Positions 1 through 6,267 of a DNA stretch of 18,662 nt are shown here, piece by piece; positions within the stretch are counted from its first letter, which is position 1; the number at the start of each line of letters is the position of its first letter. The translations under genes and the position numbers were made by a program. The stretch is from the NCBI GenBank assembly GCA_016295145.1, contig JAEDLR010000041.1:1-18662 (forward strand), read 5' to 3'. This DNA is from Oscillospiraceae bacterium (GTDB lineage Bacteria > Bacillota > Clostridia > Oscillospirales > Ruminococcaceae). A model generated the notes under the pieces. That model searched no databases. It was not told where the DNA came from and worked only from the letters and a program-made list of their open reading frames with translations.

Positions 1-1
1 C

Positions 2-58
2 CATACCAATGCGCAGATGCAGTTTCTGGATGATTGGCTTCGCAGGTCTATTCCGTAA
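2..58 (+). CDS. possible C-terminal tail of a gene entering from the left
   Basis: One plus-strand frame is open from the window edge for 18 codons and ends in TAA. The peptide (HTNAQMQFLDDWLRRSIP) is amphipathic and protein-like, as expected of a C-terminal helix. It is too short to name a family. No ribosome binding site or start can be seen, because any start lies outside the window. It could equally be a chance open frame, so confidence is low. Confidence 0.25.
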   Translation, partial: HTNAQMQFLDDWLRRSIP

Positions 59-210
59 CATTCCGATTGGAAAACGATACTGGTGAGATACCCCATGGCG
101 TCGTCATATACAATGCCCGCACCTTTCAGTGACTGACCTTCAGGTTACCATGCATTGCAGCTGCTCTTTTTCTTTGCCCGTTTTATTCTACACCCAGCAA
201 GAAGCAGCCG

Positions 211-250
211 GAAAAAGCCCATGCACTCCCTTGTGAGAGAACATGGGCTT
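211..250 (-). terminator. hairpin terminator of the CE4 esterase gene
   Basis: Nine-base arms AAGCCCATG (215-223) and CATGGGCTT (242-250) form a hairpin just past the esterase stop codon. On the minus strand the second arm runs into CTTTTTC, a U-tract typical of intrinsic terminators. On the plus strand the hairpin is followed by GTTTCTTTG, so it may also stop a transcript arriving from the left. Confidence 0.75.
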
Positions 251-272
251 GTTTCTTTGCAATATCGGAGAT

Positions 273-1751
273 TTAGTTTGCGCTGCGGTAGATCTGACCG
301 TCGTACATATCTTTTCCATTTGCACGGAACATTTCGGAAATGGTAACTACCTGCCAGCCATTTGCTTTCAGCACAGGCACCAGATACTCAACGGCCTGTG
401 CGGTGGAAGCATTGGTTTCATGCATCAGGACGATGGCATTATCCAACGAGCCGTCATTCATTTTCTGCGTCAGCGAGTCGATCATCTGTTGTGCGGTCGC
501 CTGATTCCAGTCCAGAGAATCCACTGCACAGGTAATCAGCGGCGCGCCTGCATTTGCCTGCACGGTCTGATTCACGGCGAGATAGGGCGGACGAATGAGG
601 AAATCAGTGCGGCCCGTCAGACGGGTCAGTTCACGGGCGCAATCGTTGATCTGTGACTGCACTTCTGCTGCGCTCAGGGTTGACAGATCGGGATGCGAAT
701 AGGTATGGTTTGCGACCTCAAAGCCAAGCTCATGGGCACGGATGATCTCCTGCTCCGTTGTAGAGTTGAGCACTTTGCCCCACAGATTGACGCAATAGAA
801 AAATGTCGCATGGAATCCTGCATCGGCAATGGCATTCTGAATGCGGATGGACGTATCGGTAGCGGCAATTCCCACGGGGCCGTCATCAAATGACAATGCA
901 ACCATCGGTTTTGCAGGGTCAATCCAGGAGATATCTGCGGTGTTGTACCATGTACCCTCCACGCGCTCGGGCAGATCGGGTTCTTCCTCAACCTCCGGCG
1001 GATTCATCACATACCGTTTCAGCAAGGTCAGATCCACCGCATCAATGCGACCGTTTGCGTCCATATCATCGGTTTGCAAATCACCGCCTTGCCGCTGGAC
1101 AGAGAGTATCTCACGCATTGTATACACATCCGCCACAGTAATACTACCGTCACGGTTGACATCGCCCAGCAACGGATTTGCCTGCACAGCATATGCCATG
1201 CCCTCGCTGCCACCGACCGCTTCATCCAAATAAAAACTGGTTAGGTTTTCCAGTGTTTCCACATACAGCAGCAGATTTTCCGCCCCCTGTGGAATGAGAA
1301 AAGATTCATTTGCAAGCATGAGCCACTGGCCTTTTTGTGCGCTGCCCTGCGCCACAGACAGATACTGCGCTTCGCCGTCAATCTCACACTGCAAGGAAAG
1401 CTTAAAATCCTCACTGGCGATGCTGTTCTGCATGACTGTCACGCCAAAAGAATACGCCTGACCCGCTGTAAACTGTGTGGATGAAAGCGTATAGCCTGCA
1501 CCGTTCCAGGCACTTGCTCTGCCGCTGACATACAGCGACTGCGACCCTGCAAAGGCTTTTTTCTGCGTGGCTGTAACACTGCTGCTGCCTCGCGCAGACC
1601 ACTGCTCTGTGCCGCTTTCAAAGGTAGAATGGAACATACAAGCTGCGCTATCCAGCGCATGGACATTCTCTTCGACGCGGCTGCCTGAAAGCGGAAGCGC
1701 CGTCAGCGTCATACAAAATGCCAGAACAATTCCCAAGGTTTTCTTTGCCAT
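273..1751 (-). CDS. secreted cellulosomal polysaccharide deacetylase (CBM22-like / dockerin / CE4)
   Basis: A 492-residue protein, probably an acetylxylan esterase or related deacetylase of carbohydrate esterase family 4. Residues 1-24 form a signal peptide. Residues ~40-180 resemble a CBM22/CBM4_9 beta-sandwich. Residues ~196-250 are a two-repeat type I dockerin (GDVNRDGSITVADV and DMDANGRIDAVDLTLLKRY). Residues ~280-475 are the CE4 barrel. CE4 motifs are intact: SFDDGP (287-292; base D289, metal ligand D290), HTYSHP (349-354; ligands H349 and H353), RPPY (387-390), DSLDW (411-415) and LMHE (442-445). The start at MAKK was chosen over an upstream in-frame ATG because AAGGG precedes it by 9 nt, a signal peptide begins there and the promoter lies just upstream. 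The dockerin is internal, between binding and catalytic modules, rather than terminal. Acetylxylan is the likely substrate from the CBM22-like module; chitin or peptidoglycan deacetylation cannot be excluded. Confidence 0.88.
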   Translation of the reverse strand: MAKKTLGIVLAFCMTLTALPLSGSRVEENVHALDSAACMFHSTFESGTEQWSARGSSSVTATQKKAFAGSQSLYVSGRASAWNGAGYTLSSTQFTAGQAYSFGVTVMQNSIASEDFKLSLQCEIDGEAQYLSVAQGSAQKGQWLMLANESFLIPQGAENLLLYVETLENLTSFYLDEAVGGSEGMAYAVQANPLLGDVNRDGSITVADVYTMREILSVQRQGGDLQTDDMDANGRIDAVDLTLLKRYVMNPPEVEEEPDLPERVEGTWYNTADISWIDPAKPMVALSFDDGPVGIAATDTSIRIQNAIADAGFHATFFYCVNLWGKVLNSTTEQEIIRAHELGFEVANHTYSHPDLSTLSAAEVQSQINDCARELTRLTGRTDFLIRPPYLAVNQTVQANAGAPLITCAVDSLDWNQATAQQMIDSLTQKMNDGSLDNAIVLMHETNASTAQAVEYLVPVLKANGWQVVTISEMFRANGKDMYDGQIYRSAN

Positions 1752-1782
1752 AAGCTCAATCCCTTCTCTATGATGTGATACT

Positions 1783-1811
1783 ATCATAACGCAAAATGCC
1801 GAGAATGTCAA
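1783..1811 (-). promoter_or_regulatory. sigma-A promoter of the CE4 esterase gene
   Basis: On the minus strand TTGACA (1811-1806) and TATGAT (1788-1783) are separated by exactly 17 bp, giving a transcript start near 1775 and a leader of about 25 nt. An 11-bp palindrome, TGATACTATCA (1776-1786), covers the -10/+1 region and could be an operator. Confidence 0.75.
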
Positions 1812-1995
1812 TAACAAATCGTATATTTTATTGCTGCTTTTACAGATTATCTTGCTGTGCCGCTGGTCTCTCGTAAACCCACCGGCATTCAATTGAATTT
1901 TTATGCTGAATTCGTTGTATTTTCGTGCAAATTATCCTGCGCGCATTCTCAAATCCCTGCATTGTTGTTCATAGCAAAAAAAATGTGAAAAGCTA
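1812..1995. other. intergenic region between divergent esterase and carboxypeptidase-like genes
   Basis: No credible gene on either strand. The only structure noticed is the 12-bp perfect palindrome ATTCAATTGAAT (1887-1898), 76 bp upstream of the esterase -35. It is A+T-rich and short, so it may be chance; otherwise it is a candidate regulator site for the esterase gene. Confidence 0.4.
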
Positions 1996-2024
1996 TTCCC
2001 TTTTTCCGAAATATCTGTTATAAT
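1996..2024 (+). promoter_or_regulatory. extended -10 promoter of the carboxypeptidase-like gene
   Basis: A consensus TATAAT at 2019-2024 is preceded by TGT (TGnTATAAT, an extended -10). The -35 position at 17-bp spacing reads TTCCCT and is weak, as is usual when an extended -10 is present. The start would be near 2031 with a leader of about 30 nt. Confidence 0.65.
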
Positions 2025-2061
2025 AGGTACAGTACAATGCTTGCCCATAGGAGATGAAGCT

Positions 2062-3444
2062 ATGCGAAAAAACCGACTGCTCAGCCTGCTGCTAACGCTG
2101 CTGTGCTGCCTGACCTTGCTGCCTGCGCCACAATCGGCAAAGGCACTGAATTTCTCCCCCACGGAAGCCGTATACAGCAAGTCCTCTGTGCTGCTGAATA
2201 TGGACCTAAACATGATCGTGTATGAGAAAAATGCCGATATGAAACAAATGCCTGCAACCCTTGCGCAGGTCATGGCTGCCATTGTGGTGCTGGAAAGCGG
2301 CGTGAATATCGAAACAGAAACTGTTATGGCACAGCAGGTCTGGTTTGATGCGCTGCACGACTACGAATATCAAAGTGACCTGCGCTATGCAAATATCAAC
2401 GCAGGCGATGAACTGACCGTGCAGGATTTGCTCTATGCCATGCTGCTGACCTCCTCCTGCGAGGCGGCAACCATGCTCGCTATGCATTTCGGCAATGGCA
2501 ATGAGGCAGCCTTTGTGGATAAAATGAACGCCAAAGCAGAAGCCATTGGTATGCCCAACACGCGCTTCACCAACGCAGCCGGCTTGTACAGCGCAAGACA
2601 GGTCACAACTGCCAGAGATATGATGACCATGCTGCACTATGCTATGAGCGTCCCCCGTTTTGAGGTCATTGCCTGTGCAGCGAAATATACCCCCCCCACG
2701 GCGCAGACAAAGGGGAAAACCACCGACTGGACTTGGACGCATTCCAATATCATGTGTGACCCCGAAAGCAAATACTACTGCACGGGTGTCAAAGGCATTA
2801 AGACGGGTAATTTGCAGGAATGGGGCAGAGCCATTGCTTGCAAGGCATCGCGAGATGGCAACAATTATCTGCTGGTGTGCTTGGAATCTCCCATGTATGA
2901 TGAAGAAACCGGTGCAAACCGCTTCTACCATCTGGAGGATGCAAACACCATCATCGAATGGGCTTATTCCCATCTCTCCTATGAAAAGCTGCTGACCACA
3001 AACACTGAGATCGACGAGGTGAAGGTGGAGAACGCAAAGGGTGCCGATTATGTGATTGTCAAGCCTGTCAGAGGCTACTCCTGCATCTGGTGCGATACCA
3101 TGGACATCAACCTGATCCAACAGATCGTGACCATTGATGAAAATGTTGAGGCTCCCATTCAAGAGGGGCAAAAGCTTGGCACTATAACGCTGAAGCATTC
3201 GGGTGAAGTGCTGGATGAAATTGATCTGATCGCGGCATCCTCCGTGGAACGCTCCTTCTGGAAGTATAATCTCAGCATCATTCCCGGCTTTTTTACCTCG
3301 GAATATCTCGGCATTGCATGGAAAAGTGCGCTGTGCCTGTCGCTGATTTATCTGGTGGTATGCATTGTGTGCTATATCATCTACCGCAAGCAAAAGGCAA
3401 AGCATCCCAGACGCATTGTTTCCAACAGTAACCGCAGACAATAA
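2062..3444 (+). CDS. D-Ala-D-Ala carboxypeptidase-like (PBP5/S11 fold) membrane protein lacking the SxxK residues
   Basis: A 460-residue protein: signal peptide (~1-28), S11 peptidase domain (~32-300), a beta-rich C-terminal domain (~310-405) and a membrane helix near the end (SALCLSLIYLVVCIVCYIIYRK), followed by a basic tail. The fold matches class C low-mass penicillin-binding proteins, which trim peptidoglycan stem peptides outside the membrane. Motifs show the anomaly. The SxxK box, normally PASTTK, reads PATLAQ (T66 and Q69 replace the nucleophile Ser and the Lys). The SxN box reads S131-S-C133. KTG is intact (247-249) and the fold core (NAAGL) is kept. Loss of both residues predicts no acyl-enzyme chemistry, so it is probably a pseudoenzyme that binds peptidoglycan or a partner. 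The start at MRKN follows AGGAGATG with good spacing; an upstream in-frame TTG is not favoured. Confidence 0.85.
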   Translation: MRKNRLLSLLLTLLCCLTLLPAPQSAKALNFSPTEAVYSKSSVLLNMDLNMIVYEKNADMKQMPATLAQVMAAIVVLESGVNIETETVMAQQVWFDALHDYEYQSDLRYANINAGDELTVQDLLYAMLLTSSCEAATMLAMHFGNGNEAAFVDKMNAKAEAIGMPNTRFTNAAGLYSARQVTTARDMMTMLHYAMSVPRFEVIACAAKYTPPTAQTKGKTTDWTWTHSNIMCDPESKYYCTGVKGIKTGNLQEWGRAIACKASRDGNNYLLVCLESPMYDEETGANRFYHLEDANTIIEWAYSHLSYEKLLTTNTEIDEVKVENAKGADYVIVKPVRGYSCIWCDTMDINLIQQIVTIDENVEAPIQEGQKLGTITLKHSGEVLDEIDLIAASSVERSFWKYNLSIIPGFFTSEYLGIAWKSALCLSLIYLVVCIVCYIIYRKQKAKHPRRIVSNSNRRQ

Positions 3445-3483
3445 CCTGGGTTACTCAGAGGAATCGGAATTTGTGAGGTAACA

Positions 3484-3771
3484 ATGATGAATAGAGATAA
3501 TCCATCGTTGGAATATTTAAAAAGCAAGGCGAACGAAATTCCTGAATTCAAAAAAATTATTGGCATTATTGAAATAGAGTTAAAAAATAAGAATACGATA
3601 TTGGATATTGGAAACGCAGGAACTTTGCCGGACGAAACCTACATGATTATTCGGTTTAGTCATAAAGCGAGCGGACAATATGGTGAATTAAAAGATTTCG
3701 GAACAAGATATAAGTGTATTACATTTTTCGATGATAATGGCGCAACATTGATTTTGTTCCCGAAGCAATAA
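3484..3771 (+). CDS. small A+T-rich hypothetical protein
   Basis: A 95-residue soluble protein that I do not recognise. GAGG (3475-3478) precedes two consecutive ATG codons (3484 and 3487), so the start is ambiguous by one residue. The N-terminal half is helical and charged (SLEYLKSKANEIPEFKK). The C-terminal half alternates hydrophobic and polar residues as beta strands (CITFFDDNGATLILF). No signal peptide, membrane helix or metal motif is visible. Base and codon use are clearly more A+T-rich than neighbours (AAA, ATT and GAT preferred), suggesting acquisition by transfer. It lies 39 bp after the carboxypeptidase-like gene with no convincing terminator between, so co-transcription is possible. 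The size would fit a small immunity or mobile-element protein, but nothing proves that. Confidence 0.6.
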   Translation: MMNRDNPSLEYLKSKANEIPEFKKIIGIIEIELKNKNTILDIGNAGTLPDETYMIIRFSHKASGQYGELKDFGTRYKCITFFDDNGATLILFPKQ

Positions 3772-3867
3772 ATATATAAAATTTTTGAGGAATAGCTTTA
3801 CAACTTCTCAAAAGTCGAGCTCCTCTCCCGCGAGTGACAGCCTACAACAAGATAGTTCATTTAGCCG

Positions 3868-3900
3868 GAATTGACCGCGGGGGTACCCCGCAAATTCCAG
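3868..3900. repeat. long imperfect palindrome with a GC-rich core
   Basis: Outer arms GGAATT and AATTCC enclose inner arms GCGGGG and CCCCGC around a 3-nt loop; the central GGGGTACCCC is itself a perfect palindrome. The structure stands out from the A+T-rich surroundings and has no U-tract, so it is not a typical terminator. It could be a mobile-element remnant, a recombination site or a structured RNA. Confidence 0.45.
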
Positions 3901-3966
3901 TTTATGCGCAAAATGAATATGTACAATTGCATACGGAAAAGCAACAGTTTTGGTCTATATACTGGA

Positions 3967-4000
3967 AAACGCAGCCGGCATTTGCCGACTGCGTTTGTTT
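3967..4000. terminator. bidirectional hairpin terminator
   Basis: Arms AAACGCAG-C-CGGCA and TGCCG-A-CTGCGTTT form a 13-pair stem with one mismatch and a 2-nt apex. On the minus strand it is followed by TTTTCC, so it fits as the end of the ferredoxin/Nim operon. On the plus strand it is followed by GTTTATC and can end the transcript of the small orphan gene. Confidence 0.7.
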
Positions 4001-4047
4001 ATCCTGTAAGATTCTCAGGTTTTGCGCCAGTGTTTTGCAAGTGAACA

Positions 4048-4521
4048 TCATCTGGGCACTTTCCGTTTGCCTGTCACGCTTTCAACATCCAGAGCATACA
4101 CAAGCGTTCTGGAAACTGCCGCCGTACCAAAGGGCATATCTTCCCCGTTATGATAATGCGCCATCAGCAATTTCAGTGCCGGAAGCTTTTCTTCATCGGA
4201 AAGGATACGGAGCCGTCCTCTGCCGATGACACTTTCATACGCCATGGTGCAGTAGCCCTTATCCGCAAGGTATTGAAGCTGGTGCTTGCAGTCCATCTCA
4301 AACGAAGCTCTGTTGTCATTTTTGATCAGACCCACCTTGTATCCCTCCAAAGCACTGTGGAAGTACAACGTGATCTTATCTCCGTTCACAGCCATTCCGA
4401 AGTTCAGCGGCAGGATATACGGATAGCCCTCATCATGCAGGGCAAGCCTGCAAACATCGCAGCTTTTCATGATCCCAATGATATCATGCAGTTCGGTAAC
4501 TTCTCTGTCATTTCTTCTCAT
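4048..4521 (-). CDS. NimA-type pyridoxamine 5'-phosphate oxidase-fold flavoprotein
   Basis: A 157-residue cytoplasmic protein of the PNPOx-like split-barrel superfamily, NimA (5-nitroimidazole reductase) branch. The family's N-terminal signature is present: MRRNDREVTE, then CDVCRLALHDEGYPYILPLN, with a later GKV/GRL-type strand (ESVIGRGRLRILSDEEK). Members bind FMN or heme and reduce small redox substrates; actual nitroimidazole resistance cannot be read from sequence. It lies 45 bp downstream of the ferredoxin-like gene on the same strand, with no terminator between, so the two are probably one operon. The ATG at 4521 has GAGG 11 nt away, a long spacing; a stronger GGAGG serves an out-of-frame ATG at 4538 (see the leader entry). 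Confidence 0.82.
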   Translation of the reverse strand: MRRNDREVTELHDIIGIMKSCDVCRLALHDEGYPYILPLNFGMAVNGDKITLYFHSALEGYKVGLIKNDNRASFEMDCKHQLQYLADKGYCTMAYESVIGRGRLRILSDEEKLPALKLLMAHYHNGEDMPFGTAAVSRTLVYALDVESVTGKRKVPR

Positions 4522-4538
4522 ACGCCCAATATCCTCAT
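4518..4538 (-). other. possible six-codon leader ORF overlapping the Nim start
   Basis: GGAGG (4548-4544) lies 5 nt before an ATG at 4538 that opens a reading frame MRILGV ending in TGA at 4520-4518. That TGA overlaps the Nim ATG (ATGA arrangement). This is the classic geometry of translational coupling, and it places the best Shine-Dalgarno of the region on the mini-ORF instead of the Nim gene. Confidence 0.3.
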
Positions 4539-4566
4539 ATCTTCCTCCACAGTTTTGATGCCTCCA

Positions 4567-5262
4567 TTATGATCTGCTTTCAACAATACTGCCGTCTGGG
4601 GAAATCACTGCCACCGTAAGGGGAATCTCCTTGCCGCTTGCTGCAATCGCCCCTTTGATCGCATACTCCATACCGCCGCAGCACGGCACGGTCATTCTGG
4701 TGAGTGTGATGCTCTTGATATCGTTGTTTCTGCATATTTCCGTCAACTTTTCGGCGTAGTCCACAGCATCGAGCTTCGGACAGCCGATGAGGGTGATCTT
4801 GCCCCTGATGAAATCATGGTGGAAGTTTCCGTAGGCATACGCGGTGCAATCCGCAGCGATCAGCAGGTCAGCACCGTTGAAGTAGGGCGCATTGTTCGGG
4901 AGCAGTTTGATTTGCACCGGGAACTGCCGCAAACAGCTATTCACACGGGCACCGCTGTGATCCTCCTTCGGGGTGAAGTGCCGCAAAGCTGAACCAGGGC
5001 AAGTAAATCCCGTACAGGCAGACTGCTTCTGCTTGTTTTCCTGCACCGCTTTTTCGTCATAGGCTGCCGCTTCCCGCTCAACAAAGTGTATGGCATCCAT
5101 CGGACAGGCAGGGAGACAATCCCCGAAGCCGTCACAGAAATCGTCACGCATGAGCTTCGCCTTGCCATTGACAATGGCGATAGCACCCTCGTGACAAGCC
5201 TTCGCACACAGACCGCAGCCGTTGCATTTTTCCTCGTTGATCTCAATAATTCTCCGTATCAT
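4567..5262 (-). CDS. dicluster 4Fe-4S ferredoxin-like protein
   Basis: A 231-residue cytoplasmic iron-sulfur protein. The N-terminus has a CxxCxxCxxxC site (C13, C16, C19, C23), then a second site of the form CDGFGDCLPACP (C43, C49, C53). Residues ~80-225 form the family's own C-terminal domain, with CTGFTCPGS (C83, C88), NSCLRQFPVQIKLLP, ADLLIAADC, LIGCPKLD and PCCGG. This family is commonly found near hydroxylamine reductase (Hcp) genes and their Crp/Fnr regulators in anaerobes, which fits the divergent regulator here and suggests a role in electron transfer during nitrosative or oxidative stress. No hcp gene is in the window. Start: GGAGG lies 8 nt before ATG. The precise electron donor and acceptor are unknown. 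Confidence 0.85.
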   Translation of the reverse strand: MIRRIIEINEEKCNGCGLCAKACHEGAIAIVNGKAKLMRDDFCDGFGDCLPACPMDAIHFVEREAAAYDEKAVQENKQKQSACTGFTCPGSALRHFTPKEDHSGARVNSCLRQFPVQIKLLPNNAPYFNGADLLIAADCTAYAYGNFHHDFIRGKITLIGCPKLDAVDYAEKLTEICRNNDIKSITLTRMTVPCCGGMEYAIKGAIAASGKEIPLTVAVISPDGSIVESRS

Positions 5263-5275
5263 GGTTCATACCTCC

Positions 5276-5304
5276 TTGACTTTCTGTAACCAGTATAGTA
5301 TAAT
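5276..5304 (+). promoter_or_regulatory. sigma-A promoter of the Crp/Fnr regulator gene
   Basis: TTGACT (5276-5281), a 17-bp spacer and a perfect TATAAT (5299-5304) predict transcription from about 5311. The 18-bp palindrome lies immediately downstream of that start. On the opposite strand AGTATA repeats at 5292-5297 and 5297-5302 give two TATACT -10 candidates for the ferredoxin operon, so the divergent promoters overlap. Confidence 0.75.
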
Positions 5305-5317
5305 GCAAAGAGATAGT

Positions 5318-5335
5318 ATGTTGTAATTACAACAT
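5318..5335. promoter_or_regulatory. perfect 18-bp palindromic operator, probable Crp/Fnr site
   Basis: ATGTTGTAATTACAACAT is fully self-complementary, with half-sites TTGTAA and TTACAA in the size and symmetry expected for a Crp/Fnr dimer. It lies about 7-24 nt downstream of the regulator's predicted start, a repressing position. For the ferredoxin operon its centre (5326.5) is 41.5 nt upstream of a start near 5285, the class II activating position, if the -10 at 5297-5292 is used. Confidence 0.65.
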
Positions 5336-5347
5336 TTTGGAGGTTTT

Positions 5348-6004
5348 ATGGATATTTCCGTTTTCATCGGTTCCGTGTTGTTCAAGGGCTTTGAGGAAGC
5401 CGAAGTCAATGCCTTGCTCGCCACACTGCACGCACGGGAAAAGCCATTTGGAAAAGGTACGATGATATTGCATTCGGGAGATGTGATCAGTACCCTTTGC
5501 TTTGTAACCTCAGGCAGCGTAACGGTCGAAAGCAACGATATGTGGGGCACTCGAACCATTCTGAACCTTGTGGGCAAGGGTCAGTTCTTTGCCGAGAGCT
5601 ATGCGTTGCTGCCGAACGAACCGATGCTTGTGGATGTGTGTGCAAACGAGAACTGCACCATCGTTTTTCTTGATATGCAGGCTGTCGGCAGACTGGATGA
5701 CAACGTCAGGGCAAGGCTGCTGGCAAATCTTTTGCTGATTACCACCAGAAAGAACCTGCATTTGTCCAGCAGGAGCTTTCATACAGCTCCGAGACAGGTG
5801 CGTGGACGAATCATGGCGTATCTGAACACCGTCTCTGTGCAGAAGAAACGCCGTGCGTTTGATATCCCCTTTGACCGCCAGCAGCTTGCGGACTATCTCA
5901 ATGTAGAACGGTCTGTGCTGTCCAATGAGCTGAGCAAGATGCAGAGGGATGGGCTGATACGGTGCAGGAAAAACCATTTTGAGATGATTGCATTCTCTCA
6001 ATAA
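5348..6004 (+). CDS. Crp/Fnr-family transcriptional regulator
   Basis: A 218-residue regulator with a cyclic-nucleotide-binding-type beta-roll (~8-110), a dimerisation helix (~113-140) and a winged helix-turn-helix (~148-212; RQQLADYLNVERSVLSNELSKMQRDGLI). The beta-roll lacks the arginine-serine phosphate-binding signature of cAMP receptors. The N-terminus lacks the cysteine cluster of Fnr, so the ligand is neither cAMP nor an Fnr-type cluster by these criteria; C51, C98, C103 and C206 remain as possible redox or cofactor ligands. GGAGG precedes ATG by 4 nt. The gene is divergent from the ferredoxin/Nim operon and shares a palindromic operator with it. An HcpR-like sensor of nitrosative or redox stress, possibly heme-based, is the best guess. 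Confidence 0.85.
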   Translation: MDISVFIGSVLFKGFEEAEVNALLATLHAREKPFGKGTMILHSGDVISTLCFVTSGSVTVESNDMWGTRTILNLVGKGQFFAESYALLPNEPMLVDVCANENCTIVFLDMQAVGRLDDNVRARLLANLLLITTRKNLHLSSRSFHTAPRQVRGRIMAYLNTVSVQKKRRAFDIPFDRQQLADYLNVERSVLSNELSKMQRDGLIRCRKNHFEMIAFSQ

Positions 6005-6162
6005 AACAGAAAGGGCTTGCCTCATGTCTATAAAGTGAATAGGAAATCATTGTGCGCGAGGAAACAGGGTTTTCAGCAGCAGTTTGGGCGGACTGCGATC
6101 AGTAGGCAAATGCAGCAACGGACGAAGCCAGTGAAATGGCACTGCTTCCGGCATAAAAAGCA

Positions 6163-6192
6163 AACCCGAAAGGCGGATTTGCCTTTCGGGTT
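6163..6192. terminator. bidirectional terminator between Crp/Fnr and GH43 genes
   Basis: Perfect 12-bp arms AACCCGAAAGGC and GCCTTTCGGGTT flank the loop GGATTT. On the minus strand the stem runs into TTTGCTTTTTATG, a good U-rich tail for the GH43 transcript. On the plus strand the tail is short, so termination of the regulator transcript here is less certain. Nothing else recognisable lies in 6005-6162. Confidence 0.75.
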
Positions 6193-6267
6193 ACATACCA
6201 ACCGGCTTTTTCGATGAGGATTACAGGCATATTCATCTGCCGGCGGTTTTGGTATGCCATTGATTCA

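Noticed and set aside
1..135. Minus-strand peptide-like frame (PEGQSLKGAGIVYDD and onward) at the left edge
   Set aside because: A stop lies directly upstream and no plausible start with an RBS exists; no family match recognised.
2206..3441. Long minus-strand open frame (about 411 codons) opposite the carboxypeptidase-like gene
   Set aside because: It mirrors a gene with clear family motifs, promoter and RBS. The antisense product has no recognisable motif and is rich in His, Cys and Ile as expected of a shadow frame.
4048..4521. Calling the Nim-type gene a confirmed metronidazole-resistance gene
   Set aside because: The family is broad and resistance depends on expression and cofactor; the sequence only supports family membership.
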